In this document: positions 40,428-48,986 of the stretch, in pieces
Layout: each line of letters starts with the position of its first letter
How positions within the stretch are numbered: position 1 is the first letter of the stretch
Assembly: GCA_945892985.1 (NCBI GenBank)
Contig: CAMDDU010000032.1
Location: forward strand, 1 to 48,986
Length of the DNA stretch: 48,986 nt
Source: CAITSH01 sp945892985
Lineage (GTDB): Bacteria > Pseudomonadota > Gammaproteobacteria > Burkholderiales > SG8-39
Direction: 5' to 3'
Translations under genes and position numbers: made by a program
Notes under the pieces: model-generated
Databases searched by the model: none
Told to the model about the DNA's origin: nothing
Seen by the model: the letters and a program-made list of their open reading frames with translations, nothing else

Positions 40428-41626
40428 TGAAGTCGGGCAAACCGCATGTTTTGATCGTAGGCGGCGGCATCGGCGGCATGGCCGCGGCGCTGGCGCTGTT
40501 GCAACGCGGTTTTGATGTCGATGTGTTCGAGCAGACCGGCGAGTTGCGCGAGATCGGCGCCGGCATCCAGATCAGCCCCAACGGCAATCGCGCGCTCCAC
40601 TCGCTGGGCGTGTTCGAGAACCTAAAGGCCTTGTCCTGTCCGACCGAGGGCAAGGAGGTGCGCCACTGGAAATCGGGCAAGACCTGGAGGCTGTTTGATC
40701 TTGGCGGGGAGTCCATTCGCAAGTATGGCTTTCCCTATATGACGGTGTATCGCCCCGACCTGCTGCAGGTCATGGCGGATGGCGTGCGGCGGCACAAGGC
40801 GGACGCCATTCATCTGGGCAAGCGCCTGGCGAAGATCGAGCAGCAGGGCGCATCCGTCACTTTGTTGTTCGAGGATGGCAGCCGTGCCGAGGGTGATGCC
40901 TTGATCGGCGGCGATGGCGTGCATTCTGTGGTGCGACGCGAATTGTTCGGTGATGATCCGATCAGGTTCTCCGGCATGGTGGCCTGGCGCACGCTGCTGC
41001 CGATGAAAAGCCTGCACGCCCACATGGCGCGCATGGTCGCTACGAACTGGATCGGTCCCGGCGGGCATGTGGTGCACTACCCCTTGCAGCGCGGCGAGGT
41101 GATGAATTTTGTCGGAACGCTTGAGGGCGCGGCCTGGGACGGTCCGCCCTGGACCGCTAAGGCCACGGTGGCGGACTGTGCCGCCGCCTTCGCCGGCTGG
41201 AATGACGATGTGCTGGCGATGATAGGGCGTGCCTCCGCGGTGCTCAAATGGGCGATGCTGGGGCGCGACTTTCTGGATGGCTGGACTGTCGGGCGCGCGA
41301 CCCTGCTGGGTGACGCCTGCCATTCGACACTACCTTTTCTTGCACAGGGCGCGGTGATGGCCATAGAGGACGGCGTGGTGTTGGCACGCTGCCTGGAGGC
41401 CTACGATGATGTGGCCACTGCGCTGCAAAAATACGAGCTGGCACGCAAGGAGCGGACTTATCGTATGGTGCGCGGTGCGGCCGACAACACATATCGCTTT
41501 CACAACCGGGCGCTGGCCGAACCGGAAAGTGCGGGCGTGTTTATCGACCGCGAGTGGAATCCCGAAGCGATTGCCGCGCGCTATGAATGGTTGTTTACCT
41601 ACGACGTTAATGCCGCAGCCATTTGA
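40424..41626 (+). CDS. FAD-dependent aromatic monooxygenase (salicylate / 3-hydroxybenzoate 6-hydroxylase-like)
   Basis: A 400-residue flavoprotein monooxygenase of the group A (p-hydroxybenzoate hydroxylase) fold. Features are VLIVGGGIGGMAAALALL (dinucleotide motif at residues 10-27), the DG motif GGDGVHSVVRRELFG near 165, and the second FAD motif LGDACHSTLPFLAQGA near 300. Hydroxylases of this type produce gentisate from 3-hydroxybenzoate or salicylate. It is translationally coupled to the gentisate-type dioxygenase, supporting conversion of a hydroxybenzoate into gentisate followed by ring cleavage. The remaining steps (maleylpyruvate isomerase) are not in the window. It is followed by a Bug receptor. 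Confidence 0.88.
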   Translation: MMKSGKPHVLIVGGGIGGMAAALALLQRGFDVDVFEQTGELREIGAGIQISPNGNRALHSLGVFENLKALSCPTEGKEVRHWKSGKTWRLFDLGGESIRKYGFPYMTVYRPDLLQVMADGVRRHKADAIHLGKRLAKIEQQGASVTLLFEDGSRAEGDALIGGDGVHSVVRRELFGDDPIRFSGMVAWRTLLPMKSLHAHMARMVATNWIGPGGHVVHYPLQRGEVMNFVGTLEGAAWDGPPWTAKATVADCAAAFAGWNDDVLAMIGRASAVLKWAMLGRDFLDGWTVGRATLLGDACHSTLPFLAQGAVMAIEDGVVLARCLEAYDDVATALQKYELARKERTYRMVRGAADNTYRFHNRALAEPESAGVFIDREWNPEAIAARYEWLFTYDVNAAAI

Positions 41627-41694
41627 ATGCAGTGATTGACCGGTTGGGACGGGGTGGTCGGGGAACGAATAACAAAAGACGAGGGGAAGAAGCA

Positions 41695-42684
41695 ATGAAC
41701 AAGCGTGCGTATGCGTTTATGCTGGCGATGGTGGTTGCAACAGGGGGCCTTGCCCTTTCGGCGGGGCCGGCTGCGGCACAGAAATTTCCCGAGCGCGCGA
41801 TTCGCCTGGTGGTGCCTTATGCGCCGGGCGGCGCGACTGATATTGTCGCCCGCCAGGTCGGGGTCAAGCTGGGCGAGGTGCTCGGCCAGCAGGTGCTGAT
41901 CGAAAACAAGCCGGGCGCCAACGCGAATCTGGGCGGTGATTTTGTCGCCAAGTCGGCGCCGGACGGGTACACGCTGCTGATGGGCGACCTCACGCTGGCG
42001 GTCAACCCGGGCTTGCTCAAGGCTATGCCCTTCGATCCGATCAAGGATTTGACACCGGTGGGGCCGGTCGCGCACGCGCCGCTGGCGCTGGTGGTGCATC
42101 CGGGTGTGCAGGCCGGCACCCTGCGTGAATTCATCGAGCTTGCGCGGCGCAATCCGGGCAAGCTGAGCTACGGTTCGGCCGGCAATGGCAACCCGACGCA
42201 ATTGGCCGCCGAGGTGATGAAGACCGCCGCATCGCTGGATATCCTGCAGGTGACGTACAAGGGCGCCGGCCCGGCCATCACCGACCTGACTGGCGGACAG
42301 ATATCGATGATCATCGCCGGTGTCAGCAGTGTGCACACTTTCGTGACCGCGGGGCGCTTGCGAGCGTTGGCGGTGACCGGGCAAAAGCGCTCGGCCACGC
42401 TGCCCAATGTGCCGACTTTTCAGGAAGCGGGTCTGCCCTTGCCGGAAATGAACCTCGGTTCGTGGTGGGGCATATTCGGTCCTGCCGGCTTGCCCAAAGA
42501 TATTGCCTCAAGGCTAAACGCCGCGCTTAACACTGCGCTCGCCTCAACGGTGGTGAAAGAGCAGATGCAGGCGCTGAGCATTGAGGCCGAGCCGGGCGAT
42601 GCGGAGACGTTGACAGACCGCATGAAATCGGAAACGGCAAAATGGGGCCGCGTCATCAAGGCGGCGAACATCACGCCGCAGTAG
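41695..42684 (+). CDS. Bug-family tripartite tricarboxylate transporter receptor (periplasmic)
   Basis: A 329-residue exported receptor. Signal peptide about residues 1-28 ends at PAAAQ, then KFPERAIRLVVPYAPGGATDI and VLIENKPGANANLGG. The frame is open from 41623, but the ATG at 41695 begins the signal peptide and has GAGGGGA a few bases upstream. It lies 68 bp after the aromatic hydroxylase gene and is probably in the same operon, so an aromatic acid or a ring-cleavage product is a fair guess for its ligand. It converges with the indolepyruvate oxidoreductase-like gene. Confidence 0.9.
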   Translation: MNKRAYAFMLAMVVATGGLALSAGPAAAQKFPERAIRLVVPYAPGGATDIVARQVGVKLGEVLGQQVLIENKPGANANLGGDFVAKSAPDGYTLLMGDLTLAVNPGLLKAMPFDPIKDLTPVGPVAHAPLALVVHPGVQAGTLREFIELARRNPGKLSYGSAGNGNPTQLAAEVMKTAASLDILQVTYKGAGPAITDLTGGQISMIIAGVSSVHTFVTAGRLRALAVTGQKRSATLPNVPTFQEAGLPLPEMNLGSWWGIFGPAGLPKDIASRLNAALNTALASTVVKEQMQALSIEAEPGDAETLTDRMKSETAKWGRVIKAANITPQ

Positions 42685-42825
42685 GGCGGGGAGCGGGTGG
42701 GCGCCTGATTTGCCACGCCAGGCTGTCACCGAAACCGGCGCACTCTGCAAACGAGGCGATACGGCGCGAAACGCCCTTGCCGTTTTTCCAGTGCTGCGAG
42801 GGATAGTCGGCCTGACGTAATACCT

Positions 42826-45800
42826 TCAAGCGGCTTGGGCCGTGGCGTGCGCTTGTTCGAATGCGGCGAGCAGCGCGGCTTCGCGCGCCCTGGCTTCCTT
42901 TAGGTGTCGCACTTTGATGTGGCCGTAGCCGCGGATGTGTTCGGGGATGGATGCGATGTCTACGGCTGTCTTAAGGTTGCCGCGCTGGAGTAGTGCCAGC
43001 AGTGTTGCCACGGTCGTTTCGTAGTCGCGGATGAGCTGGCGTTCTGTGCGGCGTTCCGCGCTGTAGCCGAATACGTCGAACGGGGTGGCGCGCAGGCCCT
43101 TGAGCCCGGCCAGCAGCTTGAACGCGAGGAGCATCCAGGGGCCGAATTCGGATTTTCTTGCTTCGCCGCTGACCGGGTCGGGTCTGTTGAGCAGGGGGGG
43201 CGCGAGGTGAAATTTTATTTTGTAGTCGCCTTCGAACATGGCGTCGATTTTTTGCAGAAATTCCGGACGCGTGTACAGGCGCGCCACTTCGTATTCGTCC
43301 TTGTAGGCGAGCAGCTTGAAGTAATAGCGCGCGACCGCCCCGGTGAGTTCGCTACCGCCGGTTTTCTCCTGTTCGGTCTTTTGAACCGCGGCGACCAGCG
43401 CGGTGTAGCGCGCGGCGTAGGCGGCGTCCTGGTAATCGGTGAGAAAGGCGGCGCGGCGGGCGATGATCTCATCAAGCGTGCGTGCCTGGCTCTTGCTGAA
43501 GGCGACGACCTGGCCTGGATTGGCGAGCTTTTCCACGCGCGCCGGGTCGGCCGCCGCGCGGCGGCCCCAGATGAAGGATTTCTGGTTAAAGGCCACCGCC
43601 ACGTCGTTGAGTTCGATGGCTTTCATTAGCGAGGGTTCGGATATGGGCACCCAGCCTTTCTGAAAGGCGTAGCCGAGCATGAACATGTTGGTGGCGATGG
43701 CGTCGCCGAGCAGCGCAGTCGCGATGCGGCCGGCATCGATAAAGGCGGTGTTGGCGACACTGGCCGCGTTTGTGATGTCCAGTTGCAGATCGGATCCGGG
43801 CATCTGCCAGTCGGGGTTCTTGATGAAGGCGGCGGTGGGCGCGCTGGTGGCGTTGACCACAAGCTTGGTGCCGGTTTCATTCATGCGCGCAAGCGAATCA
43901 ATGCTGGCCGTGACCACCAGGTCGCAACCGATCACGAGATCGGCGTCGCCGGTGCCCACGCGCACAGCGTGCAGTTCGTCGGGTGAGTTGGCGATGCGCA
44001 CATGCGACATCACCGGGCCGCCCTTTTGCGCCAGGCCCGACATGTCGAGCACGGTGGTGCCCCGGCCCTCGAGGTGGGCGGCCATGGAGAGGATCTGGCC
44101 AATGGTGATGACGCCGGTGCCGCCTATGCCGGTGATGATCGCGCCGAAGGGCCGACCTATTGCCGGCAGGATGGGGTCGGGCAGGGCGAAGTCGATGTCG
44201 CCGACCGCGCCGGCCTTGCCTTTTTTCAGCCTGCCACCTTCGACCGTGACAAAGCTCGGGCAAAAGCCCTTCACGCAGGAGTAGTCCTTGTTGCAGGAGG
44301 ACTGGTTGATCTGGCGCTTGCGGCCGAATTCGGTTTCCAGTGGCTCCACCGACAGGCAGTTGGATTTGTCGCTGCAGTCGCCGCAACCCTCGCACACCGC
44401 TTCGTTGATGACGACGCGCTTGGCCGGGTCGGGGAAGGCGCCACGTTTTCGGCGGCGGCGTTTTTCCGAGGCGCAGGTCTGGTCGTAAATCAGCGCCGAG
44501 GTGCCGGGCATGTCGCGCAACTCTTTTTGCACCGCATCGAGTTCGTCGCGGTGGCGCAGGGTGACACCCGGCGCCCAATTGGTTCCCGTCGGGTATTTTT
44601 CCGGTTCGTCAGTGACGATGACGATGGGGTCGACGCCCTCTGCGGCGATCTGCCGCGAAATCATCGCCGGATCGAGGGGGCCGTCGACGGACTGGCCGCC
44701 GGTCATGGCGACGGCGTCGTTGTAGAGGATTTTGTAGGTGATGTTGACCTTGGAGGCCACGGCCGCACGAATGGCGAGCAGGCCGGAATGAAAATAAGTG
44801 CCGTCGCCGATGTTTGCGAAGACGTGCTTTTCGCTGGTGAAAGGCGCCTGGCCTATCCAAGCGGCGCCTTCGCCGCCCATATGGCTGAAGGTGGTGGTGC
44901 TGCGGTCCATCCAAAGCGCCATGAAGTGGCAGCCGATGCCGGCCAGCGCGCGGCTGCCTTCGGGCACGCGCGTCGAGGTGTTGTGCGGGCAGCCGGAGCA
45001 AAAGTAGGGCTTGCGTTCGGCCACGACGCGCGGTTGTGCCAGTGCTTTTTCTTTTTGCTCCAGATAGGCGAGGCGCTGGCGGTAGCGTTCGCCGAGCGTT
45101 TTATCGAGGCCAAGTTTGGCGAGACGCTGGGCGATCGCCTTGGCGATCATGGCAGGGGATAGTTCGTAGTGCGCCGGCAGCAGCCAGGTTCCGGCAGGCT
45201 GGCCTGCGGCGATGGACCACTCGCCGTTGTCATCGAACTTGCCCACGACCCGTGGCGGGCGCTGATCGGCGCGCCACTCGTAGAGCTCTTCCTTGATCTG
45301 GTATTCGATCAGCTGGCGTTTTTCCTCGATTACGAAAATCTCCTCAAGGCCTTGCGCGAAGCGGCGCGCGCCCTGTGGTTCCAGTGGCCAGGTCATTGCG
45401 ACCTTGTAGACCCGGATGCCGACGTCGCGAGCCACCGCCTCGTCTATGCCTAGGTCGGCGAGGGCTTGCAGCGTGTCACCGTAGGATTTTCCGGTGGTGG
45501 CGATGCCCAGTCTGGCGCGCGGCGAGTCCCAGATGATGCGATCGAGCTGGTTGGCGCGGGAATAGGCAACGGCCGCGTAGACCTTGTATTCAAGAAGCCG
45601 CATTTCCTGCTCTATGAAGCCGTCGGGCCAACGGATATTGAGGCCGCCGGGCGGCATGGCGAAGTCTTGTGGCAGCGCGATGCGTACGCGCTGCGGGTCT
45701 ATGTCGACGGCGGCGCCCGATTCAACCACGTCGGTGACGCACTTGAAGCCGACCCAGCAACCGGAGTAGCGCGACATCGCCCAGCCGTGCAGTCCGTAGT

Positions 45801-46353
45801 CGAGGTACTCCTGCACGTTGGCCGGGTTGAGTACCGGGATGCACGAGGCCTTGAGCGCATGCTCGCTCTGGTGCGCCACGGTTGAGGATTTTGCCGCGTG
45901 GTCATCGCCCATCATCACCAGCACGCCGCCGTGTGGCGATGTGCCGGCGGAGTTGGCGTGTTTGAACACGTCGCCGGAGCGGTCAACACCCGGACCCTTG
46001 CCGTACCAGATGCCGAACACACCGTCGTAGAGCGCTCCCTTGGACAGGTTGATTTGCTGCGTGCCCCAGAGCGACGTGGCGGCGAGGTCTTCATTTACGC
46101 CGGGCTGGAATTTGATGTGGTGCTGGGCAAGGTGCGCCTTGGCCTTCCATAAGGCCTGATCGACGCTGCCGAGCGGGGAACCGCGATAGCCGGTGATAAA
46201 ACCGGCGGTGTTGAGGCCGGCGGCGAGATCACGCTGGCGCTGCATCATTGGCAGGCGCACGATGGCTTGCGTGCCCGTCATGAAGGCGCGGCCGGCGCTC
46301 AGGGTGTACTTGTCATCAAGCGTGACTTCGCGCGGCGAGATCGGGGCGTTCAT
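42826..46353 (-). CDS. Indolepyruvate ferredoxin oxidoreductase-like fusion protein
   Basis: A 1175-residue fusion of the alpha and beta parts of indolepyruvate:ferredoxin oxidoreductase. The N-terminal half includes GYRGSPLG, a TPP domain with CSGCPHNTST near residue 450 and GDGTYFHSG with TPP/Mg residues, then a ferredoxin-like Cys-rich stretch near 650-705 (CEGCGDCSDKSNC, CNKDYSCVKGFC), the gamma-type domain GIGGTGVITIGQIL near 745, and a C-terminal DUF6537-type domain. Such proteins oxidatively decarboxylate aryl- or branched-chain 2-oxo acids to acyl-CoA. The fused aerobic form is common in beta- and alphaproteobacteria. It converges with the gentisate-type operon. The start has GGAG nearby. 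Confidence 0.92.
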   Translation of the reverse strand: MNAPISPREVTLDDKYTLSAGRAFMTGTQAIVRLPMMQRQRDLAAGLNTAGFITGYRGSPLGSVDQALWKAKAHLAQHHIKFQPGVNEDLAATSLWGTQQINLSKGALYDGVFGIWYGKGPGVDRSGDVFKHANSAGTSPHGGVLVMMGDDHAAKSSTVAHQSEHALKASCIPVLNPANVQEYLDYGLHGWAMSRYSGCWVGFKCVTDVVESGAAVDIDPQRVRIALPQDFAMPPGGLNIRWPDGFIEQEMRLLEYKVYAAVAYSRANQLDRIIWDSPRARLGIATTGKSYGDTLQALADLGIDEAVARDVGIRVYKVAMTWPLEPQGARRFAQGLEEIFVIEEKRQLIEYQIKEELYEWRADQRPPRVVGKFDDNGEWSIAAGQPAGTWLLPAHYELSPAMIAKAIAQRLAKLGLDKTLGERYRQRLAYLEQKEKALAQPRVVAERKPYFCSGCPHNTSTRVPEGSRALAGIGCHFMALWMDRSTTTFSHMGGEGAAWIGQAPFTSEKHVFANIGDGTYFHSGLLAIRAAVASKVNITYKILYNDAVAMTGGQSVDGPLDPAMISRQIAAEGVDPIVIVTDEPEKYPTGTNWAPGVTLRHRDELDAVQKELRDMPGTSALIYDQTCASEKRRRRKRGAFPDPAKRVVINEAVCEGCGDCSDKSNCLSVEPLETEFGRKRQINQSSCNKDYSCVKGFCPSFVTVEGGRLKKGKAGAVGDIDFALPDPILPAIGRPFGAIITGIGGTGVITIGQILSMAAHLEGRGTTVLDMSGLAQKGGPVMSHVRIANSPDELHAVRVGTGDADLVIGCDLVVTASIDSLARMNETGTKLVVNATSAPTAAFIKNPDWQMPGSDLQLDITNAASVANTAFIDAGRIATALLGDAIATNMFMLGYAFQKGWVPISEPSLMKAIELNDVAVAFNQKSFIWGRRAAADPARVEKLANPGQVVAFSKSQARTLDEIIARRAAFLTDYQDAAYAARYTALVAAVQKTEQEKTGGSELTGAVARYYFKLLAYKDEYEVARLYTRPEFLQKIDAMFEGDYKIKFHLAPPLLNRPDPVSGEARKSEFGPWMLLAFKLLAGLKGLRATPFDVFGYSAERRTERQLIRDYETTVATLLALLQRGNLKTAVDIASIPEHIRGYGHIKVRHLKEARAREAALLAAFEQAHATAQAA

Positions 46354-46672
46354 GGTGCTTCTGCTCCTTCGGTGGCCGGGGCAATCTCAATGCCCGCCTG
46401 TGCTGATCTTTGCTGGTTTTTAATGCTTAGTGCAATGACAAACCCGCACGGAGCTTTTTTTAAAAGTATATGCCTGAGATTGCGGAATTTCTTGCCTATT
46501 GTTGCTGTTTCCTGGGGTCGGATGGAATCGGGTCGGATTTGTTTGCACTCAAGCTCAAAGTGCTGGGCTTGAACGTGACTGCGGCCGTCGGTTTCGACGT
46601 TGTAGTAGTTGTCGTTGTGGTATTGGCACCAGCACCAGCTGCCGCACCGATGCCGGCGGGGTGCGGGCCCGG
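46354..46672. other. Intergenic region between two minus-strand genes
   Basis: This 319-bp gap carries the likely promoter of the indolepyruvate oxidoreductase gene downstream of an alpha/beta hydrolase. It has an AT-rich patch near 46455-46475 (TTTTTTTAAAAGTATA) and a valine/alanine-coding-looking low-complexity run at 46610-46660 on the plus strand that I do not consider a gene. No RNA gene is seen. Confidence 0.4.
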
Positions 46673-47374
46673 TCAGGCCCGCAGCCAGATGTGTAGTGCG
46701 GTGGTGACGGCCGGCGCCTGCTCTAGCGTGGAAAGATGACCGCAGCGTTCGATGATTTCCAGCGTTGCGCCCGGGATCGCGGCGGCCATTTCTTCATGGC
46801 GCTCAGGCGGGGTCAGCGCGTCTTGCTTGCCGCAAAGCACCAGCGCAGGACAATTTATTTTGCGCAATAAGAGATGGCTGTCCGCGCGGCTCATGATGGC
46901 TTTTTCCTGGCGAATGAAGGCGGCCTTGCCGACATTGCGCGCCATAGTCTTGATGACGCAGGTCAGCGCTTCGTTGTCGAGATGGTCGGCATGTACGAGT
47001 TGCGGCAGCAGCGTGTCGGTCACACCCATGAATTTACCGCGCTCGGCTAGGGCGATGAAAGCGTTTCGCCGCTTGATCGCCTCTGGTGAATCGGCACCCG
47101 GCGCGGTGTCCAGCAGCGCGATGCGCGTGACGCGTTCGGGGGCCTGGCGAATTATCTCAAGGGCGACGTAGCCGCCCATCGAAAGGCCGGCCAAGGAAAA
47201 GGTTTTGAACGGGCAGGCGGCGAGAATGTCGGTGGCGACCTGCTGCATGGTGTCGGCGCGGGTGTGGTCGGCGACCCAGCAGTCGGCGGATTTGCCGAGG
47301 CCTGCGATCTGCGGCTGCCATAGCAGCGCATCACAGAGCAGGCCGGGTACCAGAACGAGTGGCTGTGATTTCAT
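46673..47374 (-). CDS. Alpha/beta-hydrolase fold protein
   Basis: A 233-residue alpha/beta hydrolase with catalytic Ser65 in GLSMGG, a later Asp in LCGKQDALTPP and His in ERCGHLSTLEQ. The start LVLVPGLLCDALLWQPQI is typical of esterases, 3-oxoadipate enol-lactonase-like or MenH-type hydrolases. It may be a simple carboxylesterase; the short length without a clear lid resembles small lactonase-type members. It lies just downstream of a decayed MBL-fold gene on the same strand. Substrate unknown. Confidence 0.87.
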   Translation of the reverse strand: MKSQPLVLVPGLLCDALLWQPQIAGLGKSADCWVADHTRADTMQQVATDILAACPFKTFSLAGLSMGGYVALEIIRQAPERVTRIALLDTAPGADSPEAIKRRNAFIALAERGKFMGVTDTLLPQLVHADHLDNEALTCVIKTMARNVGKAAFIRQEKAIMSRADSHLLLRKINCPALVLCGKQDALTPPERHEEMAAAIPGATLEIIERCGHLSTLEQAPAVTTALHIWLRA

Positions 47375-47384
47375 GTCGTGGCGG

Positions 47385-48180
47385 TCAATCGCCGGTCGCC
47401 TTCCGCATGTCTCGAGCGCGCTTGGCTGTCCAGATGCCGGATGCGCGGATGTTTGATGCTTTTTCCCTCATCGTAGGCGCGCGATACGTCGAATGGCATG
47501 CAATGCTCGCAAATGGGGAAAGCGGCGTATTTTGGGCTGGGTGCGCGACGGGTTGGTAAGTAGGTTTTTTCAGAGATTTTTTTGCCACCACGGCGCGTTT
47601 TGCCGCGGCGGACAAGCCGCGCACAAGATCCCGGGTGTAGCGGATCGCCTTCTGGCATTTTGGCGGTGTCTTGAGTGCCGGGCCGCGACCCGGCACCAGG
47701 GCTTTGGGTTTTAGTGAGGCCAGTTTTTTTAGTGTGGCGGGCCAAATCTCCAGCTGGGCATTGCCAGTGCAGTTTCCGGCGTTGTATGCCACCAGAGCAC
47801 CTGAAAACAACAGCTTTTGCGAAGGGATCCAAACGAAGGGGTCTCCCGCGGTATGGCCCGCCCCGGTGTGGATGATGCGCACCTCGAGTTTGCCCATCCA
47901 GATGGCCATTTCATTCTGAAAAACCATGCTGGACCAGGTCAGGCCGGGCTTTGACTCGGCATCGCGAAAAGTCGTGGAAAACGGTTCCGCGCGCCATTTT
48001 TAGCGTCGCCTGAGCATTGATTAGCCTAACTTCGTCATCGCCGACGATGACGCCGGTGTTAGGATCAGTTTCGGCTGTAAATGCGTAGGCCTTGGCGGAA
48101 AGTGTGATGAAGTTGATTTTCTTTTCGGCCAAGCCGGCCAGGGAGGCGAAGGCTTTTGTCATGTTAGTGAGTACCTGCAT
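47385..48180 (-). pseudogene. Decayed MBL-fold metallohydrolase gene (internal deletion and two frameshifts)
   Basis: The N-terminal part (from ATG 48180) reads NFITLSAKAYAFTAETDPNT then GVIVGDDEVRLINAQAT, which fits a metallo-beta-lactamase-fold enzyme. After about residue 65 the sequence stops matching, and a second frame picks up at WMGKLEVRIIHTGAGHTAGD with VWIPSQKLLFSGALVAY and LVPGRGPALKTP. The missing middle should contain the HxHxDH-type metal site. Near 47600 the reading shifts to a third frame (CEHCMPFDVSRAYDE), and near 47455 back again (IWTAKRARDM) to the stop at 47385. The gene cannot encode an active enzyme and was probably inactivated recently. Confidence 0.75.
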
Positions 48181-48347
48181 AGGAAATTTTATTCAACTGC
48201 AAAGGAGCGAGGAATTTGGGCTGGCTTAGGAAATGCGGTTCGCAACGCGCCATCGACGTTTGCTGGAGAAGGGCAATGTTACACGCTTAAGTCCCTCGGT
48301 CATGCTGATGCGTCGCTGCCGAGCTGGTCTGTGGTTGATCATCCGGT
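48181..48347. other. Gap between the decayed MBL-fold gene and the tRNA-tuf promoter
   Basis: No gene or repeat is evident. The region contains the start side of the pseudogene on the minus strand and leads into the tRNA-tuf promoter at 48348. Confidence 0.35.
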
Positions 48348-48376
48348 TTGACATGACCTCCAAAACTCTTCATAAT
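48348..48376 (+). promoter_or_regulatory. Sigma-70-type promoter of the tRNA-tuf operon
   Basis: TTGACA at 48348-48353 and CATAAT at 48371-48376 are separated by 17 bp, close to the consensus. The likely start of transcription at about 48383 is a few bases before tRNA-Tyr. This is the expected strong promoter for tyrosine, glycine and threonine tRNAs and elongation factor Tu. Confidence 0.75.
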
Positions 48377-48389
48377 CAGCGGTTTCGCT

Positions 48390-48475
48390 GGAGGGGTGCC
48401 CGAGTGGTTAAAGGGGGCAGACTGTAAATCTGTTGGCTTACGCCTACGTTGGTTCGAATCCAACCTCCTCCACCA
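48390..48475 (+). tRNA. tRNA-Tyr (anticodon GTA)
   Basis: The 86-nt gene starts GGAGGGG and ends with CTCCTCC, discriminator A and encoded CCA. The anticodon arm is GCAGA-CTGTAAA-TCTGT, giving anticodon GTA. A long variable arm, as in class II tRNA-Tyr, lies before GGTTCGAATCC. It is the first of three tRNA genes ahead of tuf. Confidence 0.95.
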
Positions 48476-48541
48476 GCGCTTGGTGTGTTCAAAGGGTGTG
48501 TTCAAAGACAGGCGAGGTTTGGCGGAGAGGGATAAAGGAAC

Positions 48542-48615
48542 GCGGGTGTAGCTCAATGGTAGAGCAGAAGCCTTCCAAGCTTATGACGAGGGTTCGATTC
48601 CCTTCACCCGCTCCA
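48542..48615 (+). tRNA. tRNA-Gly (anticodon TCC)
   Basis: The 74-nt gene begins GCGGGTG and ends CACCCGC-T-CCA. The D-arm is GCTCAATGGTAGAGC and the anticodon loop CTTCCAA gives anticodon TCC. The T-arm is AGGGTTCGATTCCCT. It lies 66 bp after tRNA-Tyr. Confidence 0.95.
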
Positions 48616-48690
48616 AGTGGCCGAATGTGGCACGCGGTACGGGATGAAGAGGGGCCCGGGCGGCGAATTTTGGATTTGTTTGAAAGTATC

Positions 48691-48765
<75 letters not shown>

Positions 48766-48804
48766 CAGGTTTTATTTATTGTCGACTTAACAGGGTAAGA
48801 GATC

Positions 48805-48986
<182 letters not shown>

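Noticed and set aside
44002..45162. 386-codon plus-strand frame opposite the indolepyruvate oxidoreductase gene
   Set aside because: Shadow of the true gene, low-complexity Ala/Gly/Arg composition, no start signal.
46470..46739. Possible 89-residue Val/Ala-rich small protein
   Set aside because: Low-complexity run (VVVVVVVLAPAPAAA), overlaps the alpha/beta hydrolase gene and has no convincing start.

Overview
The window looks like the chromosome of a GC-rich betaproteobacterium (Burkholderiales-like). Three things suggest this: four Bug-type periplasmic solute receptors, the glnE / yhdP / nitrilase gene neighbourhood, and the tRNA-Tyr/Gly/Thr-tuf block at the right edge. This is a judgement from gene content; no phylogeny was run.

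Layout. 1-1413: the start of an IS30-type transposase cut by the window edge, a bacteriohemerythrin, a long palindromic repeat and a gene-poor stretch. 1414-8003: a DHA2-type MFS exporter, a Bug receptor, and a minus-strand trio (intact isochorismatase-type cysteine hydrolase, a paralogue with all three catalytic positions replaced, and a polysaccharide-deacetylase-type hydrolase) divergent from an 8-oxoguanine-deaminase-like amidohydrolase. This looks like a catabolic locus for a small nitrogen compound. 8103-19211: a cluster with a GrdB-like protein, two PhyH-type dioxygenases, two PanB-like proteins, a complete TRAP transporter, a di-iron hydroxylase, a flavoprotein and a GntR/FCD regulator. 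A palindrome (TGATATA-N7-TATATCA) lies in front of two of its transcription units. This is the best candidate for an undescribed pathway. A 204-bp MITE-like element sits between the first PhyH gene and the first panB-like gene.

19280-27284: housekeeping genes (waaF, zf-CHCC protein, ilvE, MAPEG protein, sugar epimerase, Bug receptor, glnE), with a short frameshifted remnant of a flavoprotein dehydrogenase at 22180-22373. 27517-37166: yhdP and a nitrilase-family hydrolase, a small DUF6644/DUF6152 pair, a Bcr/CflA exporter, a FAH-family hydrolase and an SDR. 37250-46353: a Bug receptor, a ChaC-like protein, a gentisate-type bicupin dioxygenase translationally coupled to an aromatic hydroxylase with a Bug receptor downstream, and a 1175-residue indolepyruvate oxidoreductase-like fusion. 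46673-48986: an alpha/beta hydrolase, a decayed metallo-beta-lactamase-fold gene, then a strong promoter, three tRNA genes and the start of tuf.

Functional calls rest on recognising family motifs in the translated sequence; no database search was possible. Substrates of the transporters and catabolic enzymes are inferred.
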